DNA of 64,000 nt. It comes from Streptomyces liliiviolaceus. Its GTDB lineage: Bacteria; Actinomycetota; Actinomycetes; Streptomycetales; Streptomycetaceae. The notes beneath the pieces were generated by a model. The model was not told the DNA's origin. It ran no database searches and saw nothing but the letters and a program-made list of their open reading frames with translations. How positions within the stretch are numbered: position 1 is the stretch's first letter; each line of letters starts with the position of its first letter. Position numbers and translations under genes: made by a program. Below, in pieces: positions 33,105 to 42,073 of the stretch. Where the stretch lies: contig NZ_JAGPYQ010000002.1 in assembly GCF_018070025.1 (NCBI RefSeq), forward strand, positions 682,001 through 746,000, in the 5' to 3' direction.

Positions 33105-33262
33105 GGAGGCCGCCAGCAGGTCTTCGGACTCGGGTTCACCCGGACGAGGCGCCTTCCCGGACCGTCGATCCGGTCCAGTGGCCGATGCCCCGCCCGTCAC
33201 CCTCACCGCTGCGCGTCAGCTCCGGATTTCCACCGGATTCCCTGACCCACGTACATGGGTTC
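33105..33262 (-). promoter_or_regulatory. Cobalamin riboswitch
   Basis: Read on the minus strand, the leader of the transporter operon begins GGTCAGGGAATCCGGTGGAA, continues AATCCGGAGCTGACGCGCAG with CGGTGAGGG, and later holds GAGTCCGAAGACCTGCTGG at 33112-33130. These are the conserved blocks of the B12 element, including the B12 box. The end lies about 75 bp before the GTG of the binding-protein gene. In known cases adenosylcobalamin binding turns the downstream transport genes off. The exact 5' edge is approximate. The rest of the 33031-33499 gap holds promoter sequence only. Confidence 0.92.
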
Positions 33263-33499
33263 GACTGGCTTTCGCAAGCTATCACGGCGGCTTTCACGGC
33301 CGTGCGGCAGTGCGGTGGGGGGCGGCGGGGGCTCGGTGAGGGCTCTACGGGGACGCGGCGGGGATGTCGGTCTCCGTCGCCCGTTTCGTACGTTTCTCCT
33401 GTTCCGGCGGTGTTCACGGCGGCGCCACGCCCCTGCCCCCGCGGACTGAATGAGTGGTTCCGTTCAGCGCGTCGCCCGCAGGCACCGGAGGACCGACCC

Positions 33500-35398
33500 A
33501 TGCCGCAGGACCAACCCACGACCGGAACCGCCGGAGGGGACACGGCCGAGGGGCACCTGTCCGCCGGGGAAGCCGCGGCCGCCGTCGACCGCCGTCGCTT
33601 GCTGCTCGTCTCCGGCACCCTCGCGCTGGCGGCGGGGGCGACGGCGGCAGCGGGAGCGGCGACCCTCGTCCCGCCGCGGCGCCCCGGCTCCCCCACCGCA
33701 CCCGTCGCCGCCGAGCAGGTCGTCCCGCGGGCGGCCCGCGCCACCCGGCGGCCGGCGCCTTACGCGGCCACCACGCTGGAGACGACCGCCCGGCTGAGCG
33801 GAAGCCCGCGCTCCGGCACCTACCGCCGACTGGTCCCGGGCCCCGGCCTGCCCCTGGTCGTACGGGAGGAACTCGCGCCCGCCGCCACCGGCCGTCCGGA
33901 CCGGCGGACCCCGCTCGCGTGCTTCGTCCAGTTCACCGACCTGCATCTGACCGATGTGCAGAACCCGCTGCGCACGGAGTTCCTGCGCTCGGGCGGAGCC
34001 GCCGCGTGGCGTGCCCAGGAGGCGCTGACCGTGGCGGGGGCGGTCGCGCTCGTGGAGCAGGTGAACGCGCTCGGCGAGGGCCCGCACACCGGTCTGCCGC
34101 CCGCGTTCGTGATGACCACCGGTGACAACGTCGACAACAACTCCGTGCTCGAACTCGACTGGTTCCTCACGCTGATGAGCGGAGGCCGGATCACCCCCGA
34201 CTCCGGCGACCCGACGGCGTACGAAGGCGTCCAGGACTCGGGGCTCCCCCTCTACTGGCATCCGGAGGAACCGGCCCTGCGCGACCTGGACAAGCGGCGC
34301 GGACTGCCCGCCGTCCCCGGCTTCCTCACGGCCGCGCGAAGGCCGGTGACCAGCCCGGGGCTCCGCATCCCCTGGTACTCGACGGTGGGCAACCACGACG
34401 ATCTGCCCGGCGGCTGCCTGTCGCCCGCGCTCGGCGACTTCGCGACGGGCTCCCGCAAGCTGCTGTCAGTCCCCGACACGGACAGGGCCGCCTACGCGAA
34501 GGCGCTGCGGACCGGCGACGACCCGAAGAGCGAGGTGCTCGAAGCGATCCTGCGACGGCACGCCCGCTCGGCGCGGACCGTGACGGCCGACGAGCGGCGC
34601 CGGCTGTGCAACCCGCACGAGTATCTGGCCGCGCACCTCGAACCCGGGCGGACGGGGGCGGGGCCGGTCGGTCACGGCTACACGCAGAACAGCCTGGACG
34701 GCGACCGGATGTACTACTCCTTCCGGATCGCCGAGAACGTCATCGGCGTCAGCATCGACACGACGTACCGCAGCGGGCACTACGAGGGATCACTGGACAC
34801 CGACCAGCTCCGCTGGCTGGAGCGGACCCTCGCCGCGCACAGCTCCCGGTCGTACGACGCCGACGGCCGCCTCGTACGCAACCCCGGGGCCGACGACGCC
34901 CATGTGCTGGTCTTCAGCCACCACCACAGCCCGAGCATGACCCGCCGTCCCGACGCGGCCCGTTCGGAAGAGCGGCGGCACGACGGCGCGGAGGTACTGG
35001 CGCTGCTCGGCAGGTTCCCGAACGTGGTGGCGTGGATCAACGGCCACAGCCACGTCAACCGCGTGACACCCCACCCGCATCCGACCCCGGCCCGCTCCTT
35101 CTGGGAGGTCAACACGGCGTCCCACCTGGACTATCCGCACCACGCCCGGCTGATCGAACTGACCGACAACGGGGACGGCACGCTGTCGCTGTTCACCACG
35201 CTTATCGAATCCGCGGCCCCGCACCGCACGTCCCCCGACTTCACGGACCTGTCGGCGGTGGGCCTGGCGTCCCTCTACCGAGAACTGGCCTACAACGCCC
35301 CGAACATGACGGAGACCACACGGCCCGACCCCCACACGGCCTGGGCGGGCACTCCCCAGGACCGCAACGTGGAGCTACTGCTGACCACCGCCCTTTAG
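33500..35398 (+). CDS. Tat-exported calcineurin-type metallophosphoesterase
   Basis: The 632-aa protein starts at the ATG at 33500 after GGAGG. A twin-arginine signal (RRRLLLVSG at 31-39, then an Ala/Gly hydrophobic run) precedes a metallophosphoesterase fold with QFTDLHLTD, TTGDNVDNN, STVGNHDDLPGG, VFSHHHSP and INGHSHVNR. This matches the long actinobacterial group of secreted or wall-linked phosphoesterases. It should act outside the membrane on an unknown phosphoester. It is divergent from the riboswitch operon and shares that intergenic region. Confidence 0.9.
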   Translation: MPQDQPTTGTAGGDTAEGHLSAGEAAAAVDRRRLLLVSGTLALAAGATAAAGAATLVPPRRPGSPTAPVAAEQVVPRAARATRRPAPYAATTLETTARLSGSPRSGTYRRLVPGPGLPLVVREELAPAATGRPDRRTPLACFVQFTDLHLTDVQNPLRTEFLRSGGAAAWRAQEALTVAGAVALVEQVNALGEGPHTGLPPAFVMTTGDNVDNNSVLELDWFLTLMSGGRITPDSGDPTAYEGVQDSGLPLYWHPEEPALRDLDKRRGLPAVPGFLTAARRPVTSPGLRIPWYSTVGNHDDLPGGCLSPALGDFATGSRKLLSVPDTDRAAYAKALRTGDDPKSEVLEAILRRHARSARTVTADERRRLCNPHEYLAAHLEPGRTGAGPVGHGYTQNSLDGDRMYYSFRIAENVIGVSIDTTYRSGHYEGSLDTDQLRWLERTLAAHSSRSYDADGRLVRNPGADDAHVLVFSHHHSPSMTRRPDAARSEERRHDGAEVLALLGRFPNVVAWINGHSHVNRVTPHPHPTPARSFWEVNTASHLDYPHHARLIELTDNGDGTLSLFTTLIESAAPHRTSPDFTDLSAVGLASLYRELAYNAPNMTETTRPDPHTAWAGTPQDRNVELLLTTAL

Positions 35399-35454
35399 TC
35401 TCAGCCTCGCGGGGGCTGCCGTCTCTCCCGGGGCCCGGCGAACAGCCTGCTTTC

Positions 35455-35474
35455 AGGGGCGCGGGGAACTGCGC
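35455..35474 (+). repeat. Single copy of the GC-rich palindromic repeat
   Basis: One exact AGGGGCGCGGGGAACTGCGC copy lies 57 bp after the phosphoesterase stop, in the 223-bp gap before the CoA-binding gene. The position after a gene end agrees with the other copies. Confidence 0.85.
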
Positions 35475-35621
35475 GAACGGCCCTCACCTGGCCGCACCCA
35501 CCCAGAACCCCGCAGCCCCACCCCCGTGAGGGGAATCCCCGACCCGCGCCGAACGTTGTCCGCCGCAGACAGACCGTAAACAGACCGCGGACAGACACAC
35601 CCCCACCCCAGGAGGCGACCC

Positions 35622-36029
35622 GTGTACGGCGACCCGGCAACGATCCGCAAGATCCTCACCGAGACCGGCGACACCTGGGCAGTCGTAGGCCTGTCGTCGA
35701 ACGAACGACGCGCCGCGTACGGCGTCGCGGACGTGCTGAAGCGCTACGGCAAGCGCGTGATCCCCGTCCACCCGAAGGCGGAGACGGTCCATGGGGAGAA
35801 GGGATACGCCTCCCTGGAGGACATCCCCTTCGACGTCGACGTGGTCGACGTGTTCGTCAACAGCGACCTCGCGGGCCCCGTCGCCGACGAGGCCGTCGCC
35901 ATCGGCGCCAAGGCCGTCTGGTTCCAGCTCGGTGTGATCGACGAGGCCGCGTACGAGCGCACCCGTGAGGCCGGCCTCGACATGGTCATGGACCGCTGCC
36001 CGGCGATCGAGATCCCCCGCCTGGGCTGA
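35622..36029 (+). CDS. CoA-binding domain protein (YccU type)
   Basis: The 135-aa protein starts at a GTG at 35622 with GGAGG 6-7 bp upstream. It is a single Rossmann-like CoA-binding domain (WAVVGLSSNERRAAYGVADV, KRVIPVHPKA, DVVDVFVNSDLAGPVADEAV, AVWFQLGVIDEAA). Such proteins are common, and their ligand and function are not settled. It stands alone and is convergent with the MHYT gene. Confidence 0.92.
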   Translation: MYGDPATIRKILTETGDTWAVVGLSSNERRAAYGVADVLKRYGKRVIPVHPKAETVHGEKGYASLEDIPFDVDVVDVFVNSDLAGPVADEAVAIGAKAVWFQLGVIDEAAYERTREAGLDMVMDRCPAIEIPRLG

Positions 36030-36071
36030 CCCGGCGGAAGTGAACCCGCACCACCGACGCACCCACCCCGC

Positions 36072-36953
36072 TCACCGCTCGCGGCGCCCGGGCCCCCCGG
36101 GTCGGTACGCGCTCCGGTCCGTCCTCGGCGGAGCCTCGAACGCCGAGCCCGTCCAGGCGGGCGGTTGCGTACGCGGGTCGGGCGCCCGGCGGCGGGACGC
36201 GGTCCGGTTCCAGTCGCCGTCCCCGAGGACGAGCATCGGGTCGAACATGACGACGACTCCCGCGAGCGCCAGGAAGAGGACCGGGCCGATGAGCATCGGC
36301 AGCAGCAACGAGTGGGCCGAGTCGCCCGAGTCCGGTGCGCCGGCCGCGCCGTGCAGGTGGACGCTGACGGCCGCCATCCCCGTGTAGTGCATCCCGGTCA
36401 CGGCGACGCCCATGACAAGGCTCGCCGCCAGGCTGGTCAGGAAGCCGCGGATCGCGACCGCCGCCCAGAGCGCGGCGGTCGCGGCGACGAGGGCGATCAG
36501 CACGGAGAGCGCGACGGTACGGACCTCGTACCGCAGGTCGCCGTTCAGACGGATGGCGGCCATGCCTATGTAGTGCATGGCCGCGACGCCGAGGCCGGTG
36601 AAGGTGCCCGCGATGAGCAGGTTCGTCGTGTTCGCGCCGCGATAGCCGACGGCGAAGACGCCGAGACCGACCACGGCGATCGCCACCGCGAGGCTGAGAA
36701 TCGTCAGGCCGACGTCGTAGCGGATACGGCTTTCCTCGACCTGGAATCCGATCATGGCGATGAAATGCATCGTCCAGATGCCGCAGCCGATCGACGCCGC
36801 CCCGAGGGCGAGCCAACCCGGTCTCCAGGACTGGTCGTTACGCAGGGACCGGGTGATGCAGCGCAGCCCCAGGGCGGCTCCCAGGCAGGCCATGACATAG
36901 GCGGCGAGCGGTGTGACCGTTCCATAGCTGAATCCGTCGACTGTGCCTTGCAT
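36072..36953 (-). CDS. MHYT-domain integral membrane sensor
   Basis: The 293-aa protein has seven predicted helices and three MHYT motifs: MHFI at 62-65, MHYI at 126-129 and MHYT at 188-191. MHYT domains are proposed to bind copper and to sense oxygen, CO or NO. No GGDEF, EAL or kinase domain is attached. The hydrophilic C-terminal tail (about residues 240-293) is Pro/Arg-rich. The 227-bp gap upstream (36954-37180) is locally A/T-richer and holds its promoter, but no other gene that I can see. Confidence 0.92.
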   Translation of the reverse strand: MQGTVDGFSYGTVTPLAAYVMACLGAALGLRCITRSLRNDQSWRPGWLALGAASIGCGIWTMHFIAMIGFQVEESRIRYDVGLTILSLAVAIAVVGLGVFAVGYRGANTTNLLIAGTFTGLGVAAMHYIGMAAIRLNGDLRYEVRTVALSVLIALVAATAALWAAVAIRGFLTSLAASLVMGVAVTGMHYTGMAAVSVHLHGAAGAPDSGDSAHSLLLPMLIGPVLFLALAGVVVMFDPMLVLGDGDWNRTASRRRAPDPRTQPPAWTGSAFEAPPRTDRSAYRPGGPGRRER

Positions 36954-37180
36954 ATGCCAACATCCCCCCGGAATACGACTGTTGCGGGGACATATGTACG
37001 TGCCACATCAGGGCGACAGCAAGGGGTTTCGTGCAATTGCAGCCAACGGAATTCCCTGTCGGCCACTTCCGGTCATGAAGAGGCCCTATCCAGCCGGAGG
37101 AAATCATTCTGGTGGCGCGGCCCACGACCGCGGCCCATGACCGCGGCCACCCGGCCCCGGATCCGGCCCCGGCCCCGCCT

Positions 37181-37978
37181 TCAGACCTGGGGCTTGGACG
37201 TCACCGTGAACTGCGCCCCGTCGGGATCCCGCAGCACCGCCTCCGTGGTGGTCGCGCCGTCCCGGACCGTACCGCCGTGCTCCAGCGCGGCACGGACGCA
37301 GGTCTCGACGTCCGCGACGGAGAAATGGACCTGCCAGTGGGGGCGGATCGTGGGATCGGGGGCGGCCTCCACCGCGCCGGAGTGGATACGGGCCACCACG
37401 TCGCCGTCGCTGCGCAGGACGACCTCGTCCCCGTCGTAGTGCACCTCGCAGCAGCCGGGACGCGAGGTCGCCCACTCCAGCACCTCGCCGTAGAACATCG
37501 CGGCGTCGAAGGCGTTGCGCGTGTGCAGTCGCAAGAAGGCGGGGGCGGCACGGCGCCAGGTCTCCCAGCCTGCGACGAGCTGGCCCTCCCAGATGCCGAA
37601 GACGGCTCCGTCGCGGTCGGCCAGCAGGGCCGCCCGGCCCGGCGGGAAGCCGATGGGCCCGACCGCCGCCGTGCCGCCGCGCTCCTGGCCCCGGGCCACC
37701 GCCTCGTCGGCGCTGTCCACGGCGAAGTACGGGGTCCAGGCGACGGCCATCTGCCACATCGTGGCCACCGCCGCGATGCCCGCGACCGGCACCCCGTCCG
37801 CGTAGGCGATCCGGAACCGGTCCATCAGCGCGGTCGTCCGGAACTGCCACCCCAGCACCGCCCGGTAGAAGTCCTCGGCGGCCTGCTGGTCGCGCGCCGT
37901 CAGGCTGACCCAGCACGGGGCTCCCGCGACCGAGTGGCTGGAGACGACGTCGTTGCGGACTCTTGCGTCGCTGTTCAT
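37181..37978 (-). CDS. VOC-family (glyoxalase/bleomycin-resistance fold) protein
   Basis: The 265-aa protein contains two VOC modules. The first is at about residues 20-130 (WVSLTARDQQAAEDFYRAVLGW) and the second at about 145-262 (AFDAAMFYGEVLEW, with HWQVHFSVADVETCVRAAL). This duplicated fold occurs in dioxygenases, glyoxalases and drug-binding proteins. Conserved metal ligands cannot be assigned safely. It lies alone between the MHYT and ArsR genes on the same strand. Confidence 0.88.
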   Translation of the reverse strand: MNSDARVRNDVVSSHSVAGAPCWVSLTARDQQAAEDFYRAVLGWQFRTTALMDRFRIAYADGVPVAGIAAVATMWQMAVAWTPYFAVDSADEAVARGQERGGTAAVGPIGFPPGRAALLADRDGAVFGIWEGQLVAGWETWRRAAPAFLRLHTRNAFDAAMFYGEVLEWATSRPGCCEVHYDGDEVVLRSDGDVVARIHSGAVEAAPDPTIRPHWQVHFSVADVETCVRAALEHGGTVRDGATTTEAVLRDPDGAQFTVTSKPQV

Positions 37979-38167
37979 GGCAGTACCGTTCCTGAGTCGT
38001 GCCGAGGGGGGTGGGCGGCACCCGGCAGCGTCGAGAGCGCAGGCCGGGCCGTGGTGCCGTCTTCCTCAGCATCCCCCGCCCGCGCCTCCTTCGCCCGGAG
38101 GTGGGTGGGGTCCCACGCCCCGAGTACCCGGCGCCCGGGCCCGAAACAGACGGGCGCCCAGGGCCGC

Positions 38168-38527
38168 TCAATCGTGCGCCGGCCTGTCGCGCAGCCGGTG
38201 GTCGGCCAGGTTCAGCGCCTCGTCGACGACCCGCCGCAGATGCCCGTCCCGCAGCGAATAGATCACCCGGCGGCCCTCCTTGCGTGTGTTGACGAGACCC
38301 GCGAGCCGCAGCCTCGCCAGGTGCTGGCTGACCGCCGGGCGGGCGGCCCCGCACCGCTCCGTGAGGGTCGTGACGTCCGCCTCGTCCTCGGCCAGGGCGT
38401 GCAGCAGGACGAGACGGGTGCGATCGCCCAGGAGGGCGAAGAGTTCGGCGGCGAGGGCGAACTGTTCCTCGCCGGGCGTGCGCGGATGCTCATCGTGCGC
38501 AGGTGACAGGTGCATGCGTGCGCTCAT
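38168..38527 (-). CDS. ArsR-family metal-sensing repressor
   Basis: The 119-aa winged-helix protein (start MSARMHLSPAHDE at 38527) has the recognition helix in CGAARPAVSQHLARL and a beta wing RKEGRRVIYSL. D94, H96 and H110 in its last helix match the spacing of the alpha-5 zinc or cobalt/nickel site of the CzrA type. C59 lies near the recognition helix. It is divergent from a CDF exporter gene 82 bp away and probably represses it until metal binds. A start 12 codons upstream is possible but would extend into the promoter region. Confidence 0.9.
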   Translation of the reverse strand: MSARMHLSPAHDEHPRTPGEEQFALAAELFALLGDRTRLVLLHALAEDEADVTTLTERCGAARPAVSQHLARLRLAGLVNTRKEGRRVIYSLRDGHLRRVVDEALNLADHRLRDRPAHD

Positions 38528-38609
38528 ACGCACATAATGGCTCGGTGGGGCGGTCAGGTCCACCTGGTCGGGTCCACCTCGTTCATGGACATCCCGGAAA
38601 GGGGATCAG

Positions 38610-39674
38610 GTGAGCACCGAGCACGGGCACGAACACGGGCATGAACACGGGCCTCGGCGTAAGCACGGGCACCGGCTGCGGCACCGGCTGCGGCACCGGC
38701 TGACCCACCTCCTCACCCCGCACTCCCACGCCACCACCGACAAGGTCGACTCCGCCCTGGAGTCCTCGGCCCGCGGTATCCGTACGCTCTGGATCTCGCT
38801 GGCCGTCCTCGGTGCGACCGCCGCGGCCCAGGCGGTCGTCGTCGCCCTCTCCGGCTCGGTGGCGCTGCTCGGCGACACCGTGCACAACGCGGGGGACGCG
38901 CTCACCGCCGTACCGCTCGGCATCGCGTTCGTCCTGGGCCGGCGGGCGGCCGACCGCCGGTTCACCTACGGCTACGGCCGGGCCGAGGACCTGGCGGGAC
39001 TCGTGATCGTGCTGACGATCGCGGCCTCCGCGGTCTTCGCGGGCTGGACGGCGATCGACCGGCTGCTCGACCCTCGCCCCGTCGAGCATCTGCCGGTGGT
39101 CGCCGCCGCGGCCGTCATCGGTTTCGTGGGCAACGAGTGGGTGGCCCGCTACCGCATCCGCGTCGGCCGCGAGATCGGCTCGGCCGCGCTGGTCGCGGAC
39201 GGACTCCACGCCCGGACGGACGGCTTCACCTCGCTCGCCGTGCTGCTGGGCGCGGGCGGCGCGGCGATCGGCTGGCAACTCGCGGACCCGGTGGTCGGGT
39301 TGGCGATCACGGCGGCCCTGCTGCTGGTGCTGCGGGACGCCGCGCGCGAGGTGTTCCGCCGGGTCATGGACGCGGTCGACCCGGCCCTGATCGACACGGC
39401 CGAGCGGGCGCTGGCGGACGTACCGGGTGTACACGGGGTCGGCGAGCTGCGGCTGCGCTGGATCGGCCACCGGCTGCGCGCCGAGGTGGCCGTGGTCGTC
39501 GACGGGGAGTCGAGCGTCCGGGCGGCCCACCGGGTGGCGGTCGCGGCCGAACACGCCCTGCTGCACGCCGTACCGGGTCTCACCGCGGCCTTGGTGCACG
39601 CCGACCCGTCACCCGCGCCGGGCGAGTCGGACCCCCACCTTGTGCTGGCCCATCACGCGGCGGGACCCGTCTGA
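38610..39674 (+). CDS. Cation diffusion facilitator metal exporter
   Basis: The 354-aa protein starts at a GTG at 38610 after GGAAAGGGG. A His-rich N-terminal tail (HGHEHGHEHGP, RLRHRLRHRL) precedes six helices. The two metal-site motifs of CDF exporters are HNAGD in helix 2 and HARTD in helix 5. A cytoplasmic C-terminal domain follows. It should exchange Zn, Co, Ni or a related ion for protons and is probably controlled by the divergent ArsR repressor. The His repeats likely bind metal at the cytoplasmic side. Confidence 0.93.
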   Translation: MSTEHGHEHGHEHGPRRKHGHRLRHRLRHRLTHLLTPHSHATTDKVDSALESSARGIRTLWISLAVLGATAAAQAVVVALSGSVALLGDTVHNAGDALTAVPLGIAFVLGRRAADRRFTYGYGRAEDLAGLVIVLTIAASAVFAGWTAIDRLLDPRPVEHLPVVAAAAVIGFVGNEWVARYRIRVGREIGSAALVADGLHARTDGFTSLAVLLGAGGAAIGWQLADPVVGLAITAALLLVLRDAAREVFRRVMDAVDPALIDTAERALADVPGVHGVGELRLRWIGHRLRAEVAVVVDGESSVRAAHRVAVAAEHALLHAVPGLTAALVHADPSPAPGESDPHLVLAHHAAGPV

Positions 39675-39678
39675 GCGG

Positions 39679-40236
39679 TCAGGCGCTCCCGAGTCCCTCC
39701 AGGACGACGGCGTTCGGCAGCTCGGCGAACGCCTTCCCGGGCACGAGCAGCTTTCCGCGCCGCCGGCCGCTGCCCACCAGCACGTACGGCAGGTCGACGA
39801 CGGCCGAGTCCACCAACACCGGCCAGTGGGCGGGCAGTCCGAGCGGGGTGATGCCGCCGTACTCCATGCCCGTCTCGCCGGTCGCCGTGTCCATCGCCGC
39901 GAACGACGCCTTGCGCGCGCCGAGTTGCCGCCGCACGACGCCGTTCACGTCGACGCGGGTGGCGGACAGCACCACGCACGCGGCGAGCGTGGTCTCCCCG
40001 CCGCGCTTGCCCGCGACGACCACGCAGTTCGCGGACCGGTCGAGGAGTTCCGGGCCGTAGTGCTCAAGAAAGGTGGCGGTGTCGGCCCACTCCGGCTCCG
40101 TGTCGACGTACACGATCTGCTCGGCGGGGACGCTGCCGCGCCAGTCGCGTACGGCGTCGGCGACCGGGCGGGTCAGCACGTCGAGGCGTTCGGTGGCGGG
40201 CGTGGCGTCGTCGAAGTGTCCGATGGGTGCGCGCAT
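39679..40236 (-). CDS. YbaK/ProXp-type aminoacyl-tRNA deacylase domain protein
   Basis: The 185-aa protein has the YbaK/EbsC fold, with NCVVVAGKRGGETTLAACVV, a basic-rich RRQLGARKASFA and the GGITPLGLP loop (GxxP). Members clear mischarged tRNAs such as Cys-tRNA(Pro) or Ala-tRNA(Pro). The lysine in AGKRGG may be the catalytic one. Its end is only 4 bp from the convergent CDF gene. It is likely cytoplasmic and constitutive. Confidence 0.88.
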   Translation of the reverse strand: MRAPIGHFDDATPATERLDVLTRPVADAVRDWRGSVPAEQIVYVDTEPEWADTATFLEHYGPELLDRSANCVVVAGKRGGETTLAACVVLSATRVDVNGVVRRQLGARKASFAAMDTATGETGMEYGGITPLGLPAHWPVLVDSAVVDLPYVLVGSGRRRGKLLVPGKAFAELPNAVVLEGLGSA

Positions 40237-40306
40237 GACGGCACGCTAACAGCCGCGCGGACGGCCCCCGCGGCGGGCTTGGGGGCCTGGGCGCGGGCCG
40301 TCGAAC

Positions 40307-40879
40307 TCAGTGCACGCCGGGGACCGACACCGCCATGACCATCTCCGCGGGTACGTCGCCCGCGTTGGCGTACGTGTGGGGGGTGTTGGCCTCGAAGGAG
40401 GCGCTCGAACCGGCCGGGACGCGGTACTCCGTGCCGTCGACGGTGAGCGCCAGCTCGCCCTTCGTGACGTGGATGAGTTCGACCGTGCCCATGGGGTGCG
40501 GGTCCGAGGGGCTGCCCTCGCCCGGCATCAGCCGCCAGTCCCACATCTCCAGGGGGCCGGGGGCCTCGGTGCCCGCGAGGAGGCGGTTGTAGCTGCCGGC
40601 GTCCGTGTGCCAGAGGCGTACGGCCTGTTCCGCCGGGACGATCCGGACCTTCGGGCCCTGCTCGTAGTCGAGCAGGGTGGTGATGCTGATGCCGAGCGCG
40701 TCGCCGATCTTGACGACGGTGCCGAGGCTGGGGTTGGTGCGGGCCTGCTCGATCTGGATGAGCATGCCGCGGCTGACCCCGGCGCGGGCGGCGAGGGCGT
40801 CGAGGGTGAAGCCGCGCTCGGTGCGCCAGCGCTTGACGTTGCGCGCCAGTGACTGGGTCAGGAGGTCGAGGTCCGACAC
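40307..40879 (-). CDS. XRE-family regulator with C-terminal cupin
   Basis: The 190-aa protein starts at a GTG at 40879. Residues about 10-65 form a Cro/C1-type helix-turn-helix (TLDALAARAGVSRGMLIQIE, then NPSLGTVVKIGDAL). Residues about 105-185 form a cupin (HPMGTVELIHVTKGELALTV, AGSSASFEANTPHTYAN). This class regulates catabolic or transport genes in response to a small ligand. The divergent EamA transporter, with 93 bp between, is the expected target. Confidence 0.92.
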   Translation of the reverse strand: MSDLDLLTQSLARNVKRWRTERGFTLDALAARAGVSRGMLIQIEQARTNPSLGTVVKIGDALGISITTLLDYEQGPKVRIVPAEQAVRLWHTDAGSYNRLLAGTEAPGPLEMWDWRLMPGEGSPSDPHPMGTVELIHVTKGELALTVDGTEYRVPAGSSASFEANTPHTYANAGDVPAEMVMAVSVPGVH

Positions 40880-40972
40880 ATTCCGTCCAATATTCTGAAT
40901 GACAGAGTCTAATGAACTGAACTACGGTGGGGTGCACCGGATTGTTCACCGAACTGTACTGCGAGGTACTTG
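40880..40972. promoter_or_regulatory. AT-rich divergent promoter between XRE-cupin and EamA genes
   Basis: This gap contains an A/T-rich run around 40889-40924 with the short palindrome ATTCTGAAT and the element CAATATTCTG, in a GC-rich genome. It is the likely operator of the XRE-cupin protein. GAGG at 40963-40966 is the ribosome site of the transporter. Confidence 0.45.
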
Positions 40973-41824
40973 ATGACAGCACTGTTCGCCCTGGCCACCA
41001 GCGTCCTGTGGGGGCTGGCCGACTTCGGCGGCGGTCTGCTGACACGGCGTACGCCCGCGCTGACGGTGGTGGTCGTCTCGCAGTCGATCGCCGCGGTGGT
41101 GCTGGGCGCGATCGTCCTCGTGACGGGTGCCTGGAGCGAGACGGGACCGCGGTTGTGGTTCGCGGTGGCGGCGGGGCTGGTCGGGCCCGTCGCGATGCTG
41201 GCCTTCTACAAGGCGCTCGCGCTCGGGCCGATGGGGGTCGTCTCTCCGCTCGGTTCGATCGGGGTCGCCGTGCCCGTGGGGGTCGGGCTCGTCCTCGGGG
41301 AGCGTCCCGGGCTGATGCAGTTCGTGGGCATCGCGGTCGCCGTCGCGGGGGTGGTACTGGCGGGTGGGCCGCAGTTCAGGGGGGCGCCCGTGCAGCGGCA
41401 GGCCGTGCTGCTCACGCTGCTCGCGGCGTTCGGGTTCGGGGCGGTGATGGCGCTGATCGCCGAGGCGTCGTCCACGCTGACCGGGCTGTTCCTGGCGCTG
41501 TTCGTGCAGCGCGTCACGAATGTCGTCGCCGGTGGGGCTGCGCTGTGCGTGTCCGTGCGGCGTGGGCGCGTGGCTCCGCCGCGGGTCGCCTGGCGGGCGG
41601 TGCCGGCCTTCGCGTTCGTGGGGCTCGCGGACGTGGCCGCCAACGGCACGTATTCGCTGGCCGCTCAGCGGGGGCCCGTTGCTGTGGCCGCGGTTCTCGC
41701 GTCGCTGTATCCGGTGGTTACGGCGCTGGCCGCGCGCGGGGTTCTCCGGGAGCGGTTGCGGGGTGTGCAGGCGGCGGGGGCGGGGCTTGCGTTGGTCGGG
41801 AGCGTGTTGCTCGCCACGGGGTGA
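40973..41824 (+). CDS. EamA-family transporter
   Basis: I chose the ATG at 40973, six bases after GAGG, over the TTG directly before it. The 283-aa protein has ten helices in two EamA repeats (SVLWGLADFGGGLLTRRTPA, PVAMLAFYKALALGPMGVVS, and AAQRGPVAVAAVLASLYPVV with GVLRERLRG). It is a drug/metabolite-type carrier of unknown substrate, probably controlled by the divergent XRE-cupin regulator. Confidence 0.92.
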   Translation: MTALFALATSVLWGLADFGGGLLTRRTPALTVVVVSQSIAAVVLGAIVLVTGAWSETGPRLWFAVAAGLVGPVAMLAFYKALALGPMGVVSPLGSIGVAVPVGVGLVLGERPGLMQFVGIAVAVAGVVLAGGPQFRGAPVQRQAVLLTLLAAFGFGAVMALIAEASSTLTGLFLALFVQRVTNVVAGGAALCVSVRRGRVAPPRVAWRAVPAFAFVGLADVAANGTYSLAAQRGPVAVAAVLASLYPVVTALAARGVLRERLRGVQAAGAGLALVGSVLLATG

Positions 41825-41890
41825 GGACGCTCTCCGGGCCTCCGCCCCCGCGGGGGCTGTGCGTCGGCTGCGGGTGCGTCGTGGCTGGTC

Positions 41891-42060
41891 GCGCCGTTCC
41901 CCGCGCCCCTTAGGGGGTGGGTGCCCGGGGATGCGTTTTGGCGCTCGCGTGCGTTGTGGCTGAGCGCGCCGTTCCCCGCGCCCCTCAGGGGGTGGGTGCC
42001 CGGGGATGCGTTTTGGCGCTCGCGTGCGTCGTGGCCGAGCGCGCCGTTCCCCGTGCCCCT
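41891..42060. repeat. Tandem 75-bp repeat with the palindrome core
   Basis: Three copies of GCGCCGTTCCCCGCGCCCCT (41891, 41966, 42041; the last has one change) lie in tandem units of 75 bp. The units share GGGTGCCCGGGGATGCG and TTTTGGCGCTCGCGTGCG. The block fills the space between the convergent EamA and acyltransferase genes. It is the reverse-orientation form of the dispersed repeat family. Confidence 0.85.
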
Positions 42061-42073
42061 TTCGGGGGGCCTT

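Noticed and set aside
37075..37140. Small plus-strand frame MKRPYPAGGNHSGG
   Set aside because: 21 codons, no ribosome site and no sign of conservation.
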